From NCBI GenBank assembly GCA_015847255.1, contig JADLZK010012248.1, positions 1,922,001 to 1,986,000 on the forward strand: 64,000 bases of DNA, given 5' to 3'. Both the position numbers and the translations under genes were made by a program. The notes beneath the pieces were generated by a model that saw nothing but the letters and a program-made list of their open reading frames with translations, was not told the DNA's origin and did no database searches. Of the stretch, positions 35,691 to 47,640 are shown in pieces (within the stretch, counting starts at the first letter, position 1; every line of letters begins with the position of its first letter). The DNA is from Hyparrhenia diplandra. Lineage: Eukaryota; Streptophyta; Magnoliopsida; Poales; Poaceae.

Positions 35691-36423
35691 CGGTGAAGTC
35701 GTTGTGGGAAGTCAACTTTGTGGTTCCCGTGCTCTTGCCTTTTTGGCACTTGCGCTTAGGAACGCAACGGTGGAGGCGTTGGCAAGAGAAGGTGAATGTT
35801 CTTGGCCACCTACGGTGATTTGTGAGAGGGTCACACACTCCTCGTCGGGAAGACAAAGTGTGAGTAATCTATTGCTCGTGTCTTGGGTACCTCTCATTTG
35901 CTTTGGGTGCGAGAAGCCTAAAGGCATTTGGCTTGAGGTGAGCTCCACCTCGACCCACACGTGAGAAGGTCGGCACAACGGAGATTAGCTTGAGGGTGCT
36001 CAAGTGAACTTCGGGTTAAATCTCGTGTCTCCATTTGTCTCTCGGTGATTGGCTTCGAATTGGTTATCATATTGTTTCATCCTTGGTGATTGGATTGACT
36101 AGCCTCTACATTGTGGTATATCTCCTCTACACTCTTGCTTTACATTCATATATATTGTGCTAGTGTAGTTGGAGTAGAATTGCTTAGTTGCTTAGCCTTG
36201 TTTAGAGTAATCTAGCTTGCTCATCTAGTTGGTAAAGTAGTGACTTAGCCTTTGAGTGTGAACTAGAGATCATATCATCTAGAATTGACAATAGGAGGCT
36301 TGCCGACAAGTAGAGCTAGAGCAAACGCGTTTATCACCATTTGTTATTCTAACAAGTTTGTCTATTATTTTATAGAAAATTTTATTAGGCTATTCACCCC
36401 CTCTAGCCATTTAGGACCTTTCA

Positions 36424-36640
36424 ACTACTGTAGTTTGTTGTTGATGTTGTGAGAGATCTGAACATGTGAGCTACTCGATGTCTTGGTGTTTTGACCAAGA
36501 CCCTCTAAACTTGTGAGCTATTATAAGCTGTTACACTATTTGACTGGCGACCAAGACCCCGTGATGTGGACATGTGATTATGATAATGGTTTGTTGATAA
36601 ACCCGACATTATACGTTGTTGTGATCACCGGTCATTCTTA
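36424..36640. other. Unassigned AT-rich spacer
   Basis: Contains the word gaccaagacc twice (about 36495 and 36549). No gene. Confidence 0.35.
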
Positions 36641-37760
36641 TTTTTCTAACGCCGCCGGCTATTACAAACCGGCACTGTCACTATGTAAAAAAAGGCCTCT
36701 GATCGCGGCGTTGAGGGCTTCTCGATCCTTGTAGCCTTGCCGACGCCATTAGGGTCTCTAAATGTCGACTTTACTGACACTGCCCATAACGAGCGTCCGC
36801 AACGGGCTTTAATACGACGGGATTTCGAGCGTCTCAAACTTCCCCGTCAGTAGTGAGCCCTTGTTACACACGCCGCCGCGGGAACGCCAGTGTCACGGGA
36901 TTTGCTCGACCGTGGTCTACGGTATCTCTGGACATGATTTCCTAAGATGCGATCGGTACCTCTGGAAACGTCCACGGACCGCGGCATCGCATCGACTGTA
37001 TCAGCGCCCAAAAGTAGTGACGCCCATTAGCAAAGATACGACTATAGAAGCTTTCGACCGCACGGACCCATTTTACAAAGCTGGCGCTCAGAATAATGAC
37101 GCCGATGTCGACGCGCGCGGCGCGTACCACGCCGTAAGAATCGTACACCGGCACGCATACACCGCCGCTGAACCGCCTCGTAAAGCATTAGTAAAATACA
37201 ACACCCGCAGCGGACGATAACCGACCGTAATGTCTGGGCGGTTACGAACATACGCCAAACCCGCGGTTCGTGGGTTTCGCTTCATTTAGACGCTGGCGTG
37301 TGTAGATTGCCCGTCTGTAGTTCCGCAACCCTTTTTACGACGTTCATTTTGTCCGCCACGCTCGTATCTTTCGCTTTTAGTTTCTGACGCGGTCTTTTTG
37401 GATCAGAATCGTTTCGCATTTTGACGCTTGATAGCGGATGCTCAATCGTGAGCTACCGGAAATTACGAGATACGTGTCCCTTTCGTGTTCGCGTCGAGGT
37501 TTCTATTTCAGACAGCGTCCCGTGCTCGATTTAAACCGATGCGAGACTACGACGGTGGTTCACAGACGCATCGGAAACACCCGTCGTTAATAATTTAGAT
37601 ATTACGAGCACGGATTCACATTTAAAAACTATTTCGAAACCCACGGACGCTCGTTAGCCGCGGTGGTCTCGTACTTATTCAGTTATTACGACGAGGTTAA
37701 GATGGGTCTGCATCGTGCCGAGACTAGAGACGCGTACGAGGTCCGATCACAAACAAATGG
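36641..37760. other. CpG-dense block, possibly CACTA subterminal region
   Basis: An eye count over 36841-37440 gives 71 CG dinucleotides in 600 bp at roughly half GC, well above the chance expectation of about 39. Short variants of cacggac and gacgcc recur in both orientations. Open frames exist on both strands but none resembles a protein. Because CACTA-type coding remains lie 1.1 kb to the right on the minus strand, a GC-rich subterminal region of that element is the simplest explanation. Confidence 0.4.
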
Positions 37761-38867
37761 CGACGCTGCGGCATGGAAAATTCATGTGTATTTCTTAAAA
37801 TTCATGTGTATCTCTAAAATTCATGTGTATCTCGAATGTTCTTCACACGAGACATACCCAATTATTCAGGGCACGCCACACGGATTGTTCATAACACAAA
37901 TAACACAGTTCAAATGCATGTATCCACCGATCGTCATGCGGCAAGGGAAACGAAGGAACTCACGGTTCCGGTTTAAACGAATACTACGCCGCCGGGGCTG
38001 ATGATCTCTTCCATAACAAACTTGGCGATCTCCTCTCTAATATCCTCCAAATTAATCGAATTTCCGGACAAATTGAAATCCTAATACAAAGAAAGGTAGG
38101 CATAAGTGTTCGTTGTACACATGGTCTTTATTGCCAAACAAAGGTAGGCACATGATGGAGCCGCACTTCGAAGTTACCTCGTGATGGTCGAGATGAACTT
38201 GTTTCATCGCAGCCAGGTGAAGTGGTGGGTCGTGTAGAATCCACATGTCTTTTCATCGGTTTTGCGGCACCGCAAACATATGAAACACAGTGGTTATTCA
38301 CTGAATGGAAACACGTCACGAGTGCGAGAACTCCAACTGAAGCACTACTTCTTCGTACATACTTGTTTGGACCTCCATGCTTCTTGCCCGAAACATGCTT
38401 GTTTGGACCTTGCCGTCTTTGTTGAGCCACGCGCTTGATTCTCGGCGGCCGCACTCGAGAGGCACTCGGACATTCTTGTCATGCGAGCCACTCCCGCATT
38501 CTCGGCCCCGCGGCCTGCGAGGCACTCTGGTCATCCTTGCCTTGCGAGCCGGTTTCCACATCGTTAGCCGATGCACTCGCGCAAGGCACTCGACCGTCAT
38601 TGGCATGCGGCGAAGTCGCCGCATTCCCATCCATTGCGGCCGAGAGGGACTCGATCATTGCCGTCATTCCCATTTAAGCCGCGTGTCATACGGTCCTTTA
38701 GATTGACTTTCATTGAGGCGGTAAGTAGGCCTGGAGGTTTTGGGGCGGTAAAAGAAGAGAGCTTTAGGAATGCTACGATAAGGCGGGCTCGCTCCATGGA
38801 TCATCTTACACATAGCTCGGCCCAAGAGTTTTAATCTCGCTTTGTCGGCGGATCGATGAGTGTAGCC
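37761..38867. other. Unassigned DNA, probably internal to the CACTA remnant
   Basis: Includes a short triplicated word aaattcatgtgtat at 37788-37830, and minus-strand frames (LIVAFLKLSSFTAPKPPG near 38790) that read as a continuation of the CACTA protein. Boundaries are not visible. Confidence 0.35.
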
Positions 38868-40080
38868 TCAAAACCGGGGAGTTACATGATCAATAAAAAC
38901 AATAGAATGTCCTTCCGGTATTGGTTGACCTTTAAGATGTAGTTGATTCGGGTATACCATTCCCCTTGCTACCTCAACCGAGATAGCCTCGAGTCTTCTT
39001 TGCAAGGGTACATGGTGCCGACGTGGAAAGTATCTCAAGCTGCGGCATCCGCCCGAATCGGCTTTCGCATGCAAAATGCTCTTCACACCACCTACACGGC
39101 TAGGGGTGTTGGCAGGCAGTGAACCATGTCCTCCTGATTCCAACGCCGCCACCTTAGCTGTGAGCTCATCTAGTTGAGGTCCAAACTCTTCTCTATATGC
39201 TTCGGCCAACGCACCTAGAGACTTCCTCTTTCTGTACATGTCGGCGCAAGCCGGCCAAAACTTCCAACCAGTCATACTAGACATACCACGCACACGCCTA
39301 CATGCGCGGGGAGGGTGCCCGGGACCTCTGTGAGCATATCTCTTTCCCTTACACCGGTGCCCTCGGAAGAAGCACGGGGCGGTCTTCTCTAAAACCTTCT
39401 CGGATAAAGACCGAGACTCTTCACCGACCAAACAATTGCGGCCTTATTACGACGACGGCCCAGATCGCACCGTGCACGCAAAAAATGCCGAGCGGTTCAC
39501 TAGAAATTCATGCCAAGGATTCTTGATGCTATTGTGGAGTAAGTAAGTGTCCTCCTTCTCCCACACTTCGAACTTTGCCTCATAACCTCCTCGTACCCAA
39601 GCAAAGTGGTCATGCTTGTTCTTCTTCCCTAAGCCGCTTGTATCTCTCACTTGTTGCCGGTGCCTCTTTCTTTGCTCTTCGCTTCAACGTAAAAGCGCCC
39701 AATCGTCCTTGGTGATGTATGGGTGCTTCACCGTGGCATCCAACCTCTTCATGATGTAATTCCGCACTAGATCGCTTTTGAAGGTCCTAAAACTTTTGCC
39801 TACTGACTGCCACAGCTTCATATATGCTATGCGCCTTAAGTTGCCTACAAACTCCAATGAATTTCGGACACGGTTCTCAAATAACAATTCCTTTGTTTTG
39901 GGCTTTTAAGGAAGAGGCTGAATATGTGAGCAAGGGGACCTTTTGTCTAGCAATCGACCCGGCAAGTCTCTTCATTCTTAGCATGGCCACCTTCTCGGTG
40001 GGAAGCCCGTTCGGCTTGAGCGCCGTGACAACTATCTTGCCTTCGGCCACCTTGTGTGTGTGTGACCCGACCTTCTCGCA
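38868..40080 (-). pseudogene. CACTA (En/Spm-like) transposon protein, transposase_24-type ORF1
   Basis: Minus-strand frames read collinearly. First comes GLPTEKVAMLRMKRLAGSIA (near 40010-39950). Next is MKLWQSVGKSFRTFKSDLVR with DATVKHPYITKDDW (39887-39684). Then KHDHFAWVRGGYEAKFEVWE (39650-39447). Last are ADMYRKRKSLGALAEAYREE, QLDELTAKVAALESGGHGS and YFPRRHHVPLQRRLEAISVE (39431-38868). This is the layout of the plant CACTA-associated DNA-binding protein, with a predicted coiled coil in LAEAYREEFGPQLDELTAKV. At least three frame changes break it. The usual partner transposase (TNPD type) was not seen. The CAG/CTG count is low here. Confidence 0.65.
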
Positions 40081-40589
40081 GACCGGAAAGCCGGATGGCT
40101 GCCCCTCTCCATAAAAAATCCCGAACGCCCCCTATGGTACCATCATCTCTCTCTTGCCCCCGTCGCGTGGTACCATCATCTATCTCTTGCTCTGTCTCTT
40201 CATATGTAGCTCTCCGACCATCCTCTAGAGAATAAGTTGTTTCGTTGCCGGATGATATTGTAAATGTGCCAACAGACACCTACATCAAACAGATTTAGGT
40301 TACACAGAGAAGTCAACGGCTCCGCACTAAGCAAAAAGCTAACAATAAGTAGGGTTTGTATATCACAAAGCTGCGACTTACCATTTTCGGCGTCGTCGGC
40401 GGCCCGACACACACGACAAAGCTTCACCGGCGGTTCTAGGGGCGAGGAAAAGGTGCGATCATTGTTCTATCTTGAGCACGTATATTCATCTCTATAAATA
40501 AAATAAGCAGCAGTAGTTGCAGTTTTCTATGACAAAACCACAAAGATAACAACATTATAGTAACACTTTCGGTGTCAAGTTCAGTATCT
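40081..40589. other. Unassigned DNA between the CACTA coding remains and the tandem array
   Basis: Probably leader or intron of the CACTA gene on the minus strand; no independent gene. Words from the array (tattcatct, ataagcagcag) begin at about 40485. Confidence 0.35.
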
Positions 40590-40689
40590 ACAACCGAAAA
40601 TATCCATGTGAGGATAAAATTATACAAGTTCAATTCTGTAATAGGCTTTCTTATGAGGACTAAACAAACCACCGAGGCGAGAGAACAAA

Positions 40690-41090
40690 TAAAATGTCGA
40701 GAAAAAGCGGAAAGGAAGTTTTAAATGTGTTGGTTGTAATATGAATGAGACCATCCAACACCTTTTCCTAGATTGTCCGTGATTAAAAGCGGTATGGAGG
40801 ATCATCTTTTATGCCTTGGCCTAAACCGGTCTAGATCTATATAAGCCATATGTTTGGTACATGGCTTACTAATCGAAATAAAGGTTTAGAAACTTGAGTC
40901 ACGGCCTATATCTTTGGGCCATTTGGTCTTTGTCGAAACGATATTATCTTTAACAAAATGAAAGTTTTTCGTTGTCGAAGGTTATTTTCAGATGAGCCTA
41001 TTGGCTGCGGTCTTCGAGCCCGGTTGCAGCGTGATGAATAGGACAAGAACACACTCTCGCTAATTAGCGTAAAACTAGAAGTGATTACTT
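40690..41090 (+). pseudogene. LINE tail module 1 of the array
   Basis: Degenerate zf-RVT end of a LINE ORF2: readable as GCNMNETIQHLFLDCP-like sequence with several frame changes. The first of five copies. Confidence 0.6.
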
Positions 41091-41494
41091 TGGAGTTTCC
41101 CTATAGAGTGGTGGAAGCACATTTATCATTTGCTTTAGTTCTCTTTATACATTTTAGAGACTTGTTTTGCTTTAGTTCTCTTTATCATTTGCTTTAGTTC
41201 CCTTTATCTGTTTTAGAGACAAGCTAGTAGTAGCACTCGGCGACGCAGCGCTTAGTGTTTTCAAGCTTGTGTATTCATCTATGAAGAAAAGAAGCGGCGA
41301 AATTATCACCTTTCCTCATTTCCTGGCGGCGAAAAATTCGGCGACACCGTTGATGCCTTTGTTGGATGGAAATCACTGGAAGTAGCTTGGACACCGAACA
41401 GAGGTCCCAGGGACGAGGGTTGCGTTAAGTTTGGAGAACCAGCGTAAAAATAGCCTTTGTAATGGACAGAGGCACGAGATCACAAAAAATAGCA

Positions 41495-41641
41495 CTCCCT
41501 CCGTTCCAAATTGTAAGTCGCTTTGACTTTTTTTGGTTCGTCCATTTTGCTATGTATCCGGGCATATTATTGTATCTAGATACATAGCTAGATGGATGTA
41601 CCAAAAAGTCAAAGCGATTTACAAACTAAAGCGGAGGAAGT
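41495..41641. mobile_element. Stowaway-like MITE, array copy 1
   Basis: Starts ctccctccgttccaaattg and ends gcggaggaag. Inverted arms of about 35 bp include aagtcgctttgact and agtcaaagcgatt. Confidence 0.75.
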
Positions 41642-41814
41642 AGTTCAGAATAGAAGAATATAAACAAACCTGTAATTTAGCAACTTGTTCGTTTAGTAGG
41701 AAAATTTTTGTAAGACAAGATAGTAGTAGTAATTTCGACAGGAAGCGGTCGGTGTTCTTGCGCATGTGTATTCATCTATGAAGAAAATAAGCGGCAGAAT
41801 TATCACCTTTCCTC

Positions 41815-42230
41815 ACTAGGAAAAGCGGAAAGGAAGCCGAAAAATATGTTGGTTGTAATATGAATGAGACCATCCAACACCTTTTCCTAGATTGTCCGTA
41901 TTCGAAAAAGCGGTATAGAGGATCATCTTTTATGCTCTTGGCCTAAACCAGCCTAGATCTACATAAGCCATATGTTTGGTACATGGCCTACTAATCAGAA
42001 TAAAAGGATTAGAAACTTGATTTGGGTTGGCGCCACGCCTATATCTTTGGGCCATTTGGCATTGTCGAAAGCGATATTATCTTTAACAAAATGAAAGTTT
42101 TCTCGTTGTCGAAGGTAATTTTCAGATGAGCCTATTGGCTGCTGATGCGAGCCCATTTGCGGCGTGATGAACAAGACAAGAACACACTCTCGCTAATTAG
42201 CGTAAAACTAGAAGTGTTTACTTTGAAGTT
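41815..42230 (+). pseudogene. LINE tail module 2 of the array
   Basis: Same zf-RVT-derived module as the others. Words such as caccttttcctagattgtcc encode HLFLDCP. Frame broken at places where other copies have CAG. Confidence 0.6.
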
Positions 42231-42531
42231 TCCCTATAGAGGGTGGAAGCACATTTATCATTTGCTTTAGTTCTCTTTATCCGTTTTAGAGACTTGTTTT
42301 GCTCTACCTTTTTTATCCAAGTACTTGTAATAAGCGGGTCGTGGTACATCCTCGGATGTAGAGGCCGGATGTTTTTCTCATCCATTATCTAAAAAAGCTT
42401 CGTCGCTTGAGCAGTTTGAAAATTTCGGTCACACTGAAATTAGCAAGGCCCTAATATTATACGAGTTCAATTCAATAATAGGCGATGTGAGGACTACACA
42501 ATCCTGAGAGAGGCAGATCACAAAAATTGCA

Positions 42532-42678
42532 CTCCCTCCGTTCCAAATTGAAAGTCGCTTTGACTTTTTGGTTTGTCCATTTTTGCTATATATCCGGGCA
42601 TATTATTGTATCTAGATACATAGCTAAATGGATGTACCAAAAAAGTCAAAGCGACTTACAAACGAAAATGGAAGAAGT
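42532..42678. mobile_element. Stowaway-like MITE, array copy 2
   Basis: Same element (ctccctccgttccaaattga to atggaagaag). Confidence 0.75.
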
Positions 42679-42854
42679 AGTTCTCGGGGGAATAGATGAA
42701 TATAAACAAAGCGTCGTTTAGCAATGGATTCGTTTAGTAGGAAATTTTTGTAAGACAAGATAGTAGTAGTAGTTTAATAGCACTATAGCGGTCGGTGTTC
42801 TTGAGCTTGTGTATTCATCTATGAAGAAAATAAGCAGCAGAATTATCGCCTTTC

Positions 42855-43280
42855 CTCACTAGGAAAAATGGAAAGGAAGCGAAATGTGTTGGTTGTAATA
42901 TGAATGAGACCATCAAACACATTTTCCTAGATTGTCCGTATTCGAAAACGGTATGGAGGATCATCTTTTATGCTCTTGGCCTAAACCAAGCCTAGATCTA
43001 CATAAGCCATATGTTTGGTACATGGCCTACTAATCAGAATAAAAGGATTAGAAACTTGATTTGGGTTGGCGTCACGACTATATCTTTGGGCCATTTTATT
43101 TATCAAAACGATATTATATTTAACAAAATGAAAGTTTTCTCGTTGTCGAAGGTTATTTTCGAGATGAGCCTATTGGGCTGCGATGCGAGCCCATTTGCAA
43201 AGCATGATGAACAAGACAAGAACACACTCTCGCTAATTAGCGAGAAAACTAGAAGTGTTTACTTTGGAGTTTCCCTATAG
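42855..43280 (+). pseudogene. LINE tail module 3 of the array (best preserved)
   Basis: Carries an 89-codon open frame (43011-43280): MFGTWPTNQNKRIRNLIWVG then NDIIFNKMKVFSL. This corresponds to the region after the C-x2-C...H-x-C site in plant LINE ORF2 proteins. The upstream part encodes CVGCNMNE and FLDCPYSKTVWR. Confidence 0.65.
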
Positions 43281-43574
43281 AGGGTGGAAGCACATTTATC
43301 ATTTGCTTTAGTTCTCTTTATCCTGTTTTAGAGACTTGTTTTGCTCTACCTTTTTATCCAAGACTTGTAATAGCTGGTCGTGTACATCCTCGGATGTAGA
43401 GGCCGGATGTTTTTCTCATCATTATCTAAAAAAAGCTTCATCGCCGGAACAGATTTGAAAATTTCAGTCACTAAAAAATTAGCAAGGCCCTAATATTATA
43501 CGAGTTCAATTACAGTAATAGGCGATGCTGTGAGGACTACACAATCCACGAGGCACAGATCACAAAAAATTACA

Positions 43575-43722
43575 CTCCCTCCGTTTCCAAATTGTAAGTC
43601 GCTTTGACTTTTTTGGTTCGTCCATTTTGCTATGTATCCGGGCATATTATTGTATCTAGATATATAACTAAATGGATGTACCAAAAAAGTCAAAGCGACT
43701 TTACAAAATCAAACGGAAGAAG
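43575..43722. mobile_element. Stowaway-like MITE, array copy 3
   Basis: Same element (ctccctccgtttccaaat to acggaagaag). Confidence 0.75.
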
Positions 43723-44110
43723 TAGTTCAGGAATAGAGGAATATAAACAAAGCGTAGTTTAGGCGTTTAGCAACAGTTGATTCGTTTAGTGGGAAAATTT
43801 TTGTAACACAAGATAGTAGTAGTACTCGATTACGCCAGTCGGTGTTCTCAAGCTTGTGTATTCATCTATAAAGAAAATAAGCGTTGAAATTATCACCATT
43901 CCTCACTACTTGGCGAATGAAAAATTGGTGACACCGGATGATGCGTTGGCCTTTGGAAATCACCGAAGTAGCTATGTCGCCGAACGAGCATTTGAAAATT
44001 TCAGTCACCGAAATTAGCAAGGCCCTAATATTATACTGATTCAATTACGTAATAGGCAGTCTATGAGGACTACACAATCCACGAGAGGCAACAGATCACA
44101 AAAAATTGCA

Positions 44111-44258
44111 CTCCCTCCGTTTCCAAATTGTAAGTCGCTTTGACTTTTTTGGTTCGTCCATTTTGCTATGTATCCGGGCATATTATTGTATCTAGATACA
44201 TAGCTAAATGGATGTACCAAAAAAAGTCAAAGCGACTTACAAACTGAGCGAAGGAAGT
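44111..44258. mobile_element. Stowaway-like MITE, array copy 4
   Basis: Same element (ctccctccgtttccaaat to cgaaggaag). Confidence 0.75.
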
Positions 44259-44429
44259 AGTTCAGGAATAGAAGAATATAAACAAAAGCGTAATATAGCA
44301 ACGGTTCGTTTAGTAGGAAAATTTTTGTAAGACAAGATAGTAGTAGTACTTTCGACAGAGCGGTCGGTGTTCTTGCGCATGTCTATTCATCTATGAAGAA
44401 AATAAGCGGCAGAATTATCGCCTTTCCTC

Positions 44430-44835
44430 ACTAGGAAAAACTGGAAAGGAAGCCGAAATGTGTTGGTTGTAATATGAATGAGACCATCCAACACCTTTTC
44501 TAGATTGTCCGTATTCGAAAATGGTATGGAGGATCATCTTTTTATGCTCTTGGCCTAAACCAGGCCCTAGATCTATATAAGCCATATGTTTGGTACATGG
44601 CATACTAATCGAGAATAAAAGGATTAGAAACTTGATTTGGGTTGGCGTGATGACTATATCTTTCGGGCCGTTTGGTATTTGTCGAAACGATATTATCTTT
44701 AACAAAATGAAAGTTTTTCGTTGTCGAAGGTTATTTTCAGATGAGCCTATTGGCTGCGATATCGAGCCCGCTTGCGGCGTGATGAACAAGACAAGAACAC
44801 ACTCTCGCTAATTAGCGTAAAACTAGAAATGATTA
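44430..44835 (+). pseudogene. LINE tail module 4 of the array
   Basis: Same module; 44590-44811 keeps RIRNLIWVGVMTISFGPFGI and NDIIFNKMKVF before the frame is lost. Confidence 0.6.
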
Positions 44836-45148
44836 CTTTGGAGTTTCCCTATAGAGGGTGGAAGCACATTTATCATTTGCTTTAGTTCTCTTTACCTTTT
44901 TAGAGACTTGTTTTTGCTCTACCTTTTTATCCACTACTTGTAATAATTGGTCGTGTACATCCTCGGATGTAGAGGCGGATGTTTTTCTCATCCATTATCT
45001 AAAAAAAAAGCTTCGTCGCTCGAAAAGATTTGAAAATTTCAGTCACCTCGAAATTAGCAAGGCCCTAATATTATACGATTCAATTACAGTAATAGGCAGC
45101 CTGTGAGGACTACACAATCCACGAGAGGCAATGATCACAAAAATTGCA

Positions 45149-45289
45149 CTCCCTCCGTTCCAAGTTGTAAGTCGCTTTGACTTTTTGGTTCGTCCATTTT
45201 GCTATGTATCCGAGGCATATTATTGTATCTAGATACATAGCTAAATGGATGTACCAAAAAGTCAAAGCGACTTACTCAAGCGGAGGAAG
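45149..45289. mobile_element. Stowaway-like MITE, array copy 5
   Basis: Same element, slightly shorter right arm (cttactcaagcggaggaag). Confidence 0.75.
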
Positions 45290-45464
45290 TAGTTCGGGGA
45301 ATAGAAGAATATAAACAAACCGTAATTTAGCAAATGTTCGTTTAGTAGGAAAATTTTTGTAAGACAAGATAGTAGTAGTACTCGACAGAAAGCGGTCGGT
45401 GTTCTTGCGCATGTGTATTCATCTATGAAGAAAATAAGCAGCGAGAATTATCGCCTTTCCTCAC

Positions 45465-45870
45465 TAGGAAAAAACTGGAAAGGAAGCCAGAAATGTGTTG
45501 GTTGTAATATGAATGAGACCATCCAACACATTTTCCTAGATTGTCCGTGATTCGAAAATGGTATGGAGGATCATCTTTTATGCTACTTGGCCTAAACGGC
45601 CTAGATCTACATAAGCCATATGTTTGGTACATGGCTTAATAATCGAATAAAAGGATTAGAAACTTGATTTGGGTTGGCGTCACGACTATATCTTTGGGCC
45701 ATTTAAAATTGTCGAAACGATATTATCTTTAACAAAATGAAAGTTTTCTCGTTGTCGAAGGTTATTTTTAGATGAGCCTATTGGCCGCGGTGATGCGAGC
45801 CCGGTTGCGGCGTGATGAACAAGACAAGAAACACACTCGCTAATTAGCGTAAAACTAGAAATGGTTACTT
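45465..45870 (+). pseudogene. LINE tail module 5 of the array
   Basis: Same module, more indels than copies 3 and 4. Confidence 0.6.
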
Positions 45871-46184
45871 TGGAGTTTCCTATAGAGGGTGGAAGCACAT
45901 TTATCATTTGCTTTAGTTCTCTTTATCTGTTTTTAGAGACTTGTTTTGCTCTACCTTTTTATCCACTACTTGTAATAATTGGTCAGGTACATCCTCGATT
46001 GTAGAGGCCGGATGTTTTTTTCTCATCCATTATCAAAAAAAAAAAAAAAGCTTCGTCGCCTGAAAAGATTTGAAAATTTCAGTCACCGAAATTAGCAAGG
46101 CCCTAATATTATACGGTTTCAATTACGTAATAGGCAGCTGTGAGGATTACACAATCCACGAGGTGCAGATTACAAAAAATTGCA

Positions 46185-46338
46185 CTCCCTCCGTTTCCAA
46201 ATTGTAAGTCGCTTTGACTTTTTTGGTTCGATCCATTTTGCTATGTATCCGAGGCATATTATTGTATCGAGATACATAGCTAAATGGATGTACAAAAAAA
46301 AGTCAAAGGAATTTTACATAATAAAAAACGGAAGAAGT
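46185..46338. mobile_element. Stowaway-like MITE, array copy 6
   Basis: Same element; the right arm is the most diverged (agtcaaaggaattttacata). Confidence 0.75.
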
Positions 46339-46705
46339 AGTTCAGGAATAGAGGAATATAAATATAAACAACCTTTGTAGTTTAGCAACGATTCATTTAG
46401 TGGGAAAATTTTTGTAAGACAAGATAGTAGTAGTACTTGACAAAGCGGTTAGTGTTCTCAAGCTTTTGTATCATCTCGTGAAGAAAATAAGCGGCGAAAT
46501 TATCACCTTTCCTCACTTCCGGCGATCGAAAAATTCAGGCGACACCGGATGATGTGTTGATGCCTTTGTTGGATGGGAAATCCAAGTAGCCGTCACCGAA
46601 CAGAGGTCCCAAACCCGGGTAAAAAGGAGGAGGGTTGCGTTAAGTTTGGCGAACAGTAAAAAATAGCCACTCTAATGGACAGAGGCACAGATCACAAAAA
46701 TTGCA

Positions 46706-46852
46706 CTCCCTCCTCGTTCCAAATTGTAAGTCGCTTTGACTTTTTGGTTCGATCCATTTTGCTATGTATCCGGGCATATTATTGTATCTAGATATATAGC
46801 TAAATGGATGTACCAAAAAGTCAAAGCGACTTACAAATTAAAATGAAGAAGT
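46706..46852. mobile_element. Stowaway-like MITE, array copy 7
   Basis: Same element; starts ctccctcctcgttcc, with tc inserted. Confidence 0.75.
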
Positions 46853-47217
46853 AGTTCACAATAGAGGAATATAAACAACCTGTAGTTTAGCAACAGTTCG
46901 TTTAGTGGAAAAATTTTTGTAAGACAAGATAGTAGTAGTACTTGACAGAGCGGTTAGTGTTCTCAAGCTTTTGTATTCATCTATGAAGAAGATAAGCGGC
47001 GGAAATTATCACCTTTCCTCACTTCTGGCGGCGAAAAATTCAGCGACAGGATGATGATGCGTTGATACCTCTTTGTTGGATGGAAATCACTGAAGTAGCC
47101 GTCACCTAAACAGAGGTCCCAAACCCGGGTAAAGGAGGAGGGTTGCGTTAAGTTTGGCGAACCGGCGTAAAAAATAGCCACTCTAATGGATAGAGGCACG
47201 AGATCACAAAAATTGCA

Positions 47218-47366
47218 CTCCCTCCGTTCCAAATTGTAAAGTCGCTTTGACTTTTATGGTTCGATCCATTTTACTATGTATCCAGGCATATTATTGTATC
47301 TAGATACATAGCTAAATGGATGTACCAAAAAAGTTAAAGTGATTTACAAATGAAGCGGAGGAAGTA
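47218..47366. mobile_element. Stowaway-like MITE, array copy 8
   Basis: Same element (ctccctccgttccaaattgt to gcggaggaag). Confidence 0.75.
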
Positions 47367-47640
47367 GTTTAGGAATAGAAGAATATAAACAAACTGTAGT
47401 TTAGCAATAGTTCATTTAGCGGGAAAATTTTTGTAAGACAAGATAGTAGTTGTACTCGACAGGAAGCGGTTAGTGTTCTCGATCTTGTGTATTCATCTAT
47501 GAAGAAAATAAGCGGCGAAGTATCACCTTTCCTCATTTCGTGGCGGCGAAAAAATTCAGCGACACAGGATGGCGCGTTGATGCCCGATGTTGGATGGAAA
47601 TCACTTGAAGTATCCATGTGAGGCTAATATTATACGAGTT

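Larger units (their letters stand above)
32771..36423 (+). mobile_element. Long LTR (solo or lone), interrupted by a second LTR
   Basis: The sequence runs from tgaggtattgtcaaaatcgg (32771) to attcaccccctctagccat and cctttca (36423), a start and end typical of long rice LTRs. A TATA-like tatttata lies at 33846-33853, giving plus orientation. The middle is replaced by another LTR (about 34098-35690). No primer-binding site follows the end and no convincing 5-bp duplication was found (ataga against actac), so one border may be truncated. Confidence 0.6.
40590..47640. repeat. Higher-order tandem array of LINE-tail and Stowaway-like MITE modules
   Basis: Eight Stowaway-like modules start at about 41495, 42532, 43575, 44111, 45149, 46185, 46706 and 47218. 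The intervals are 1037, 1043, 536, 1038, 1036, 521 and 512 bp. So two unit types alternate: a long unit of about 1.04 kb that includes a LINE tail, and a short one of about 0.52 kb that lacks it. The rest of each unit shares gtgtattcatctatgaag, ttgtaagacaagatagtagt and cctaatattata words. Five LINE tails are present (about 40690, 41815, 42855, 44430 and 45465). Flanking single sequences related to the unit edges recur at 47600, 47920 and 48330. Confidence 0.85.

Noticed and set aside
32771..36423. 5-bp target duplication for the outer LTR (ataga against actac)
   Set aside because: Only two of five bases agree; not accepted as evidence.
36513..37285. Open frames on both strands of the CpG-dense block
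   Set aside because: Equal openness in several frames follows from base composition; no motif supports a protein.
40590..47640. Small frames in the array as separate short genes
   Set aside because: They are repeated LINE-tail remnants and MITE shadows at the array period.
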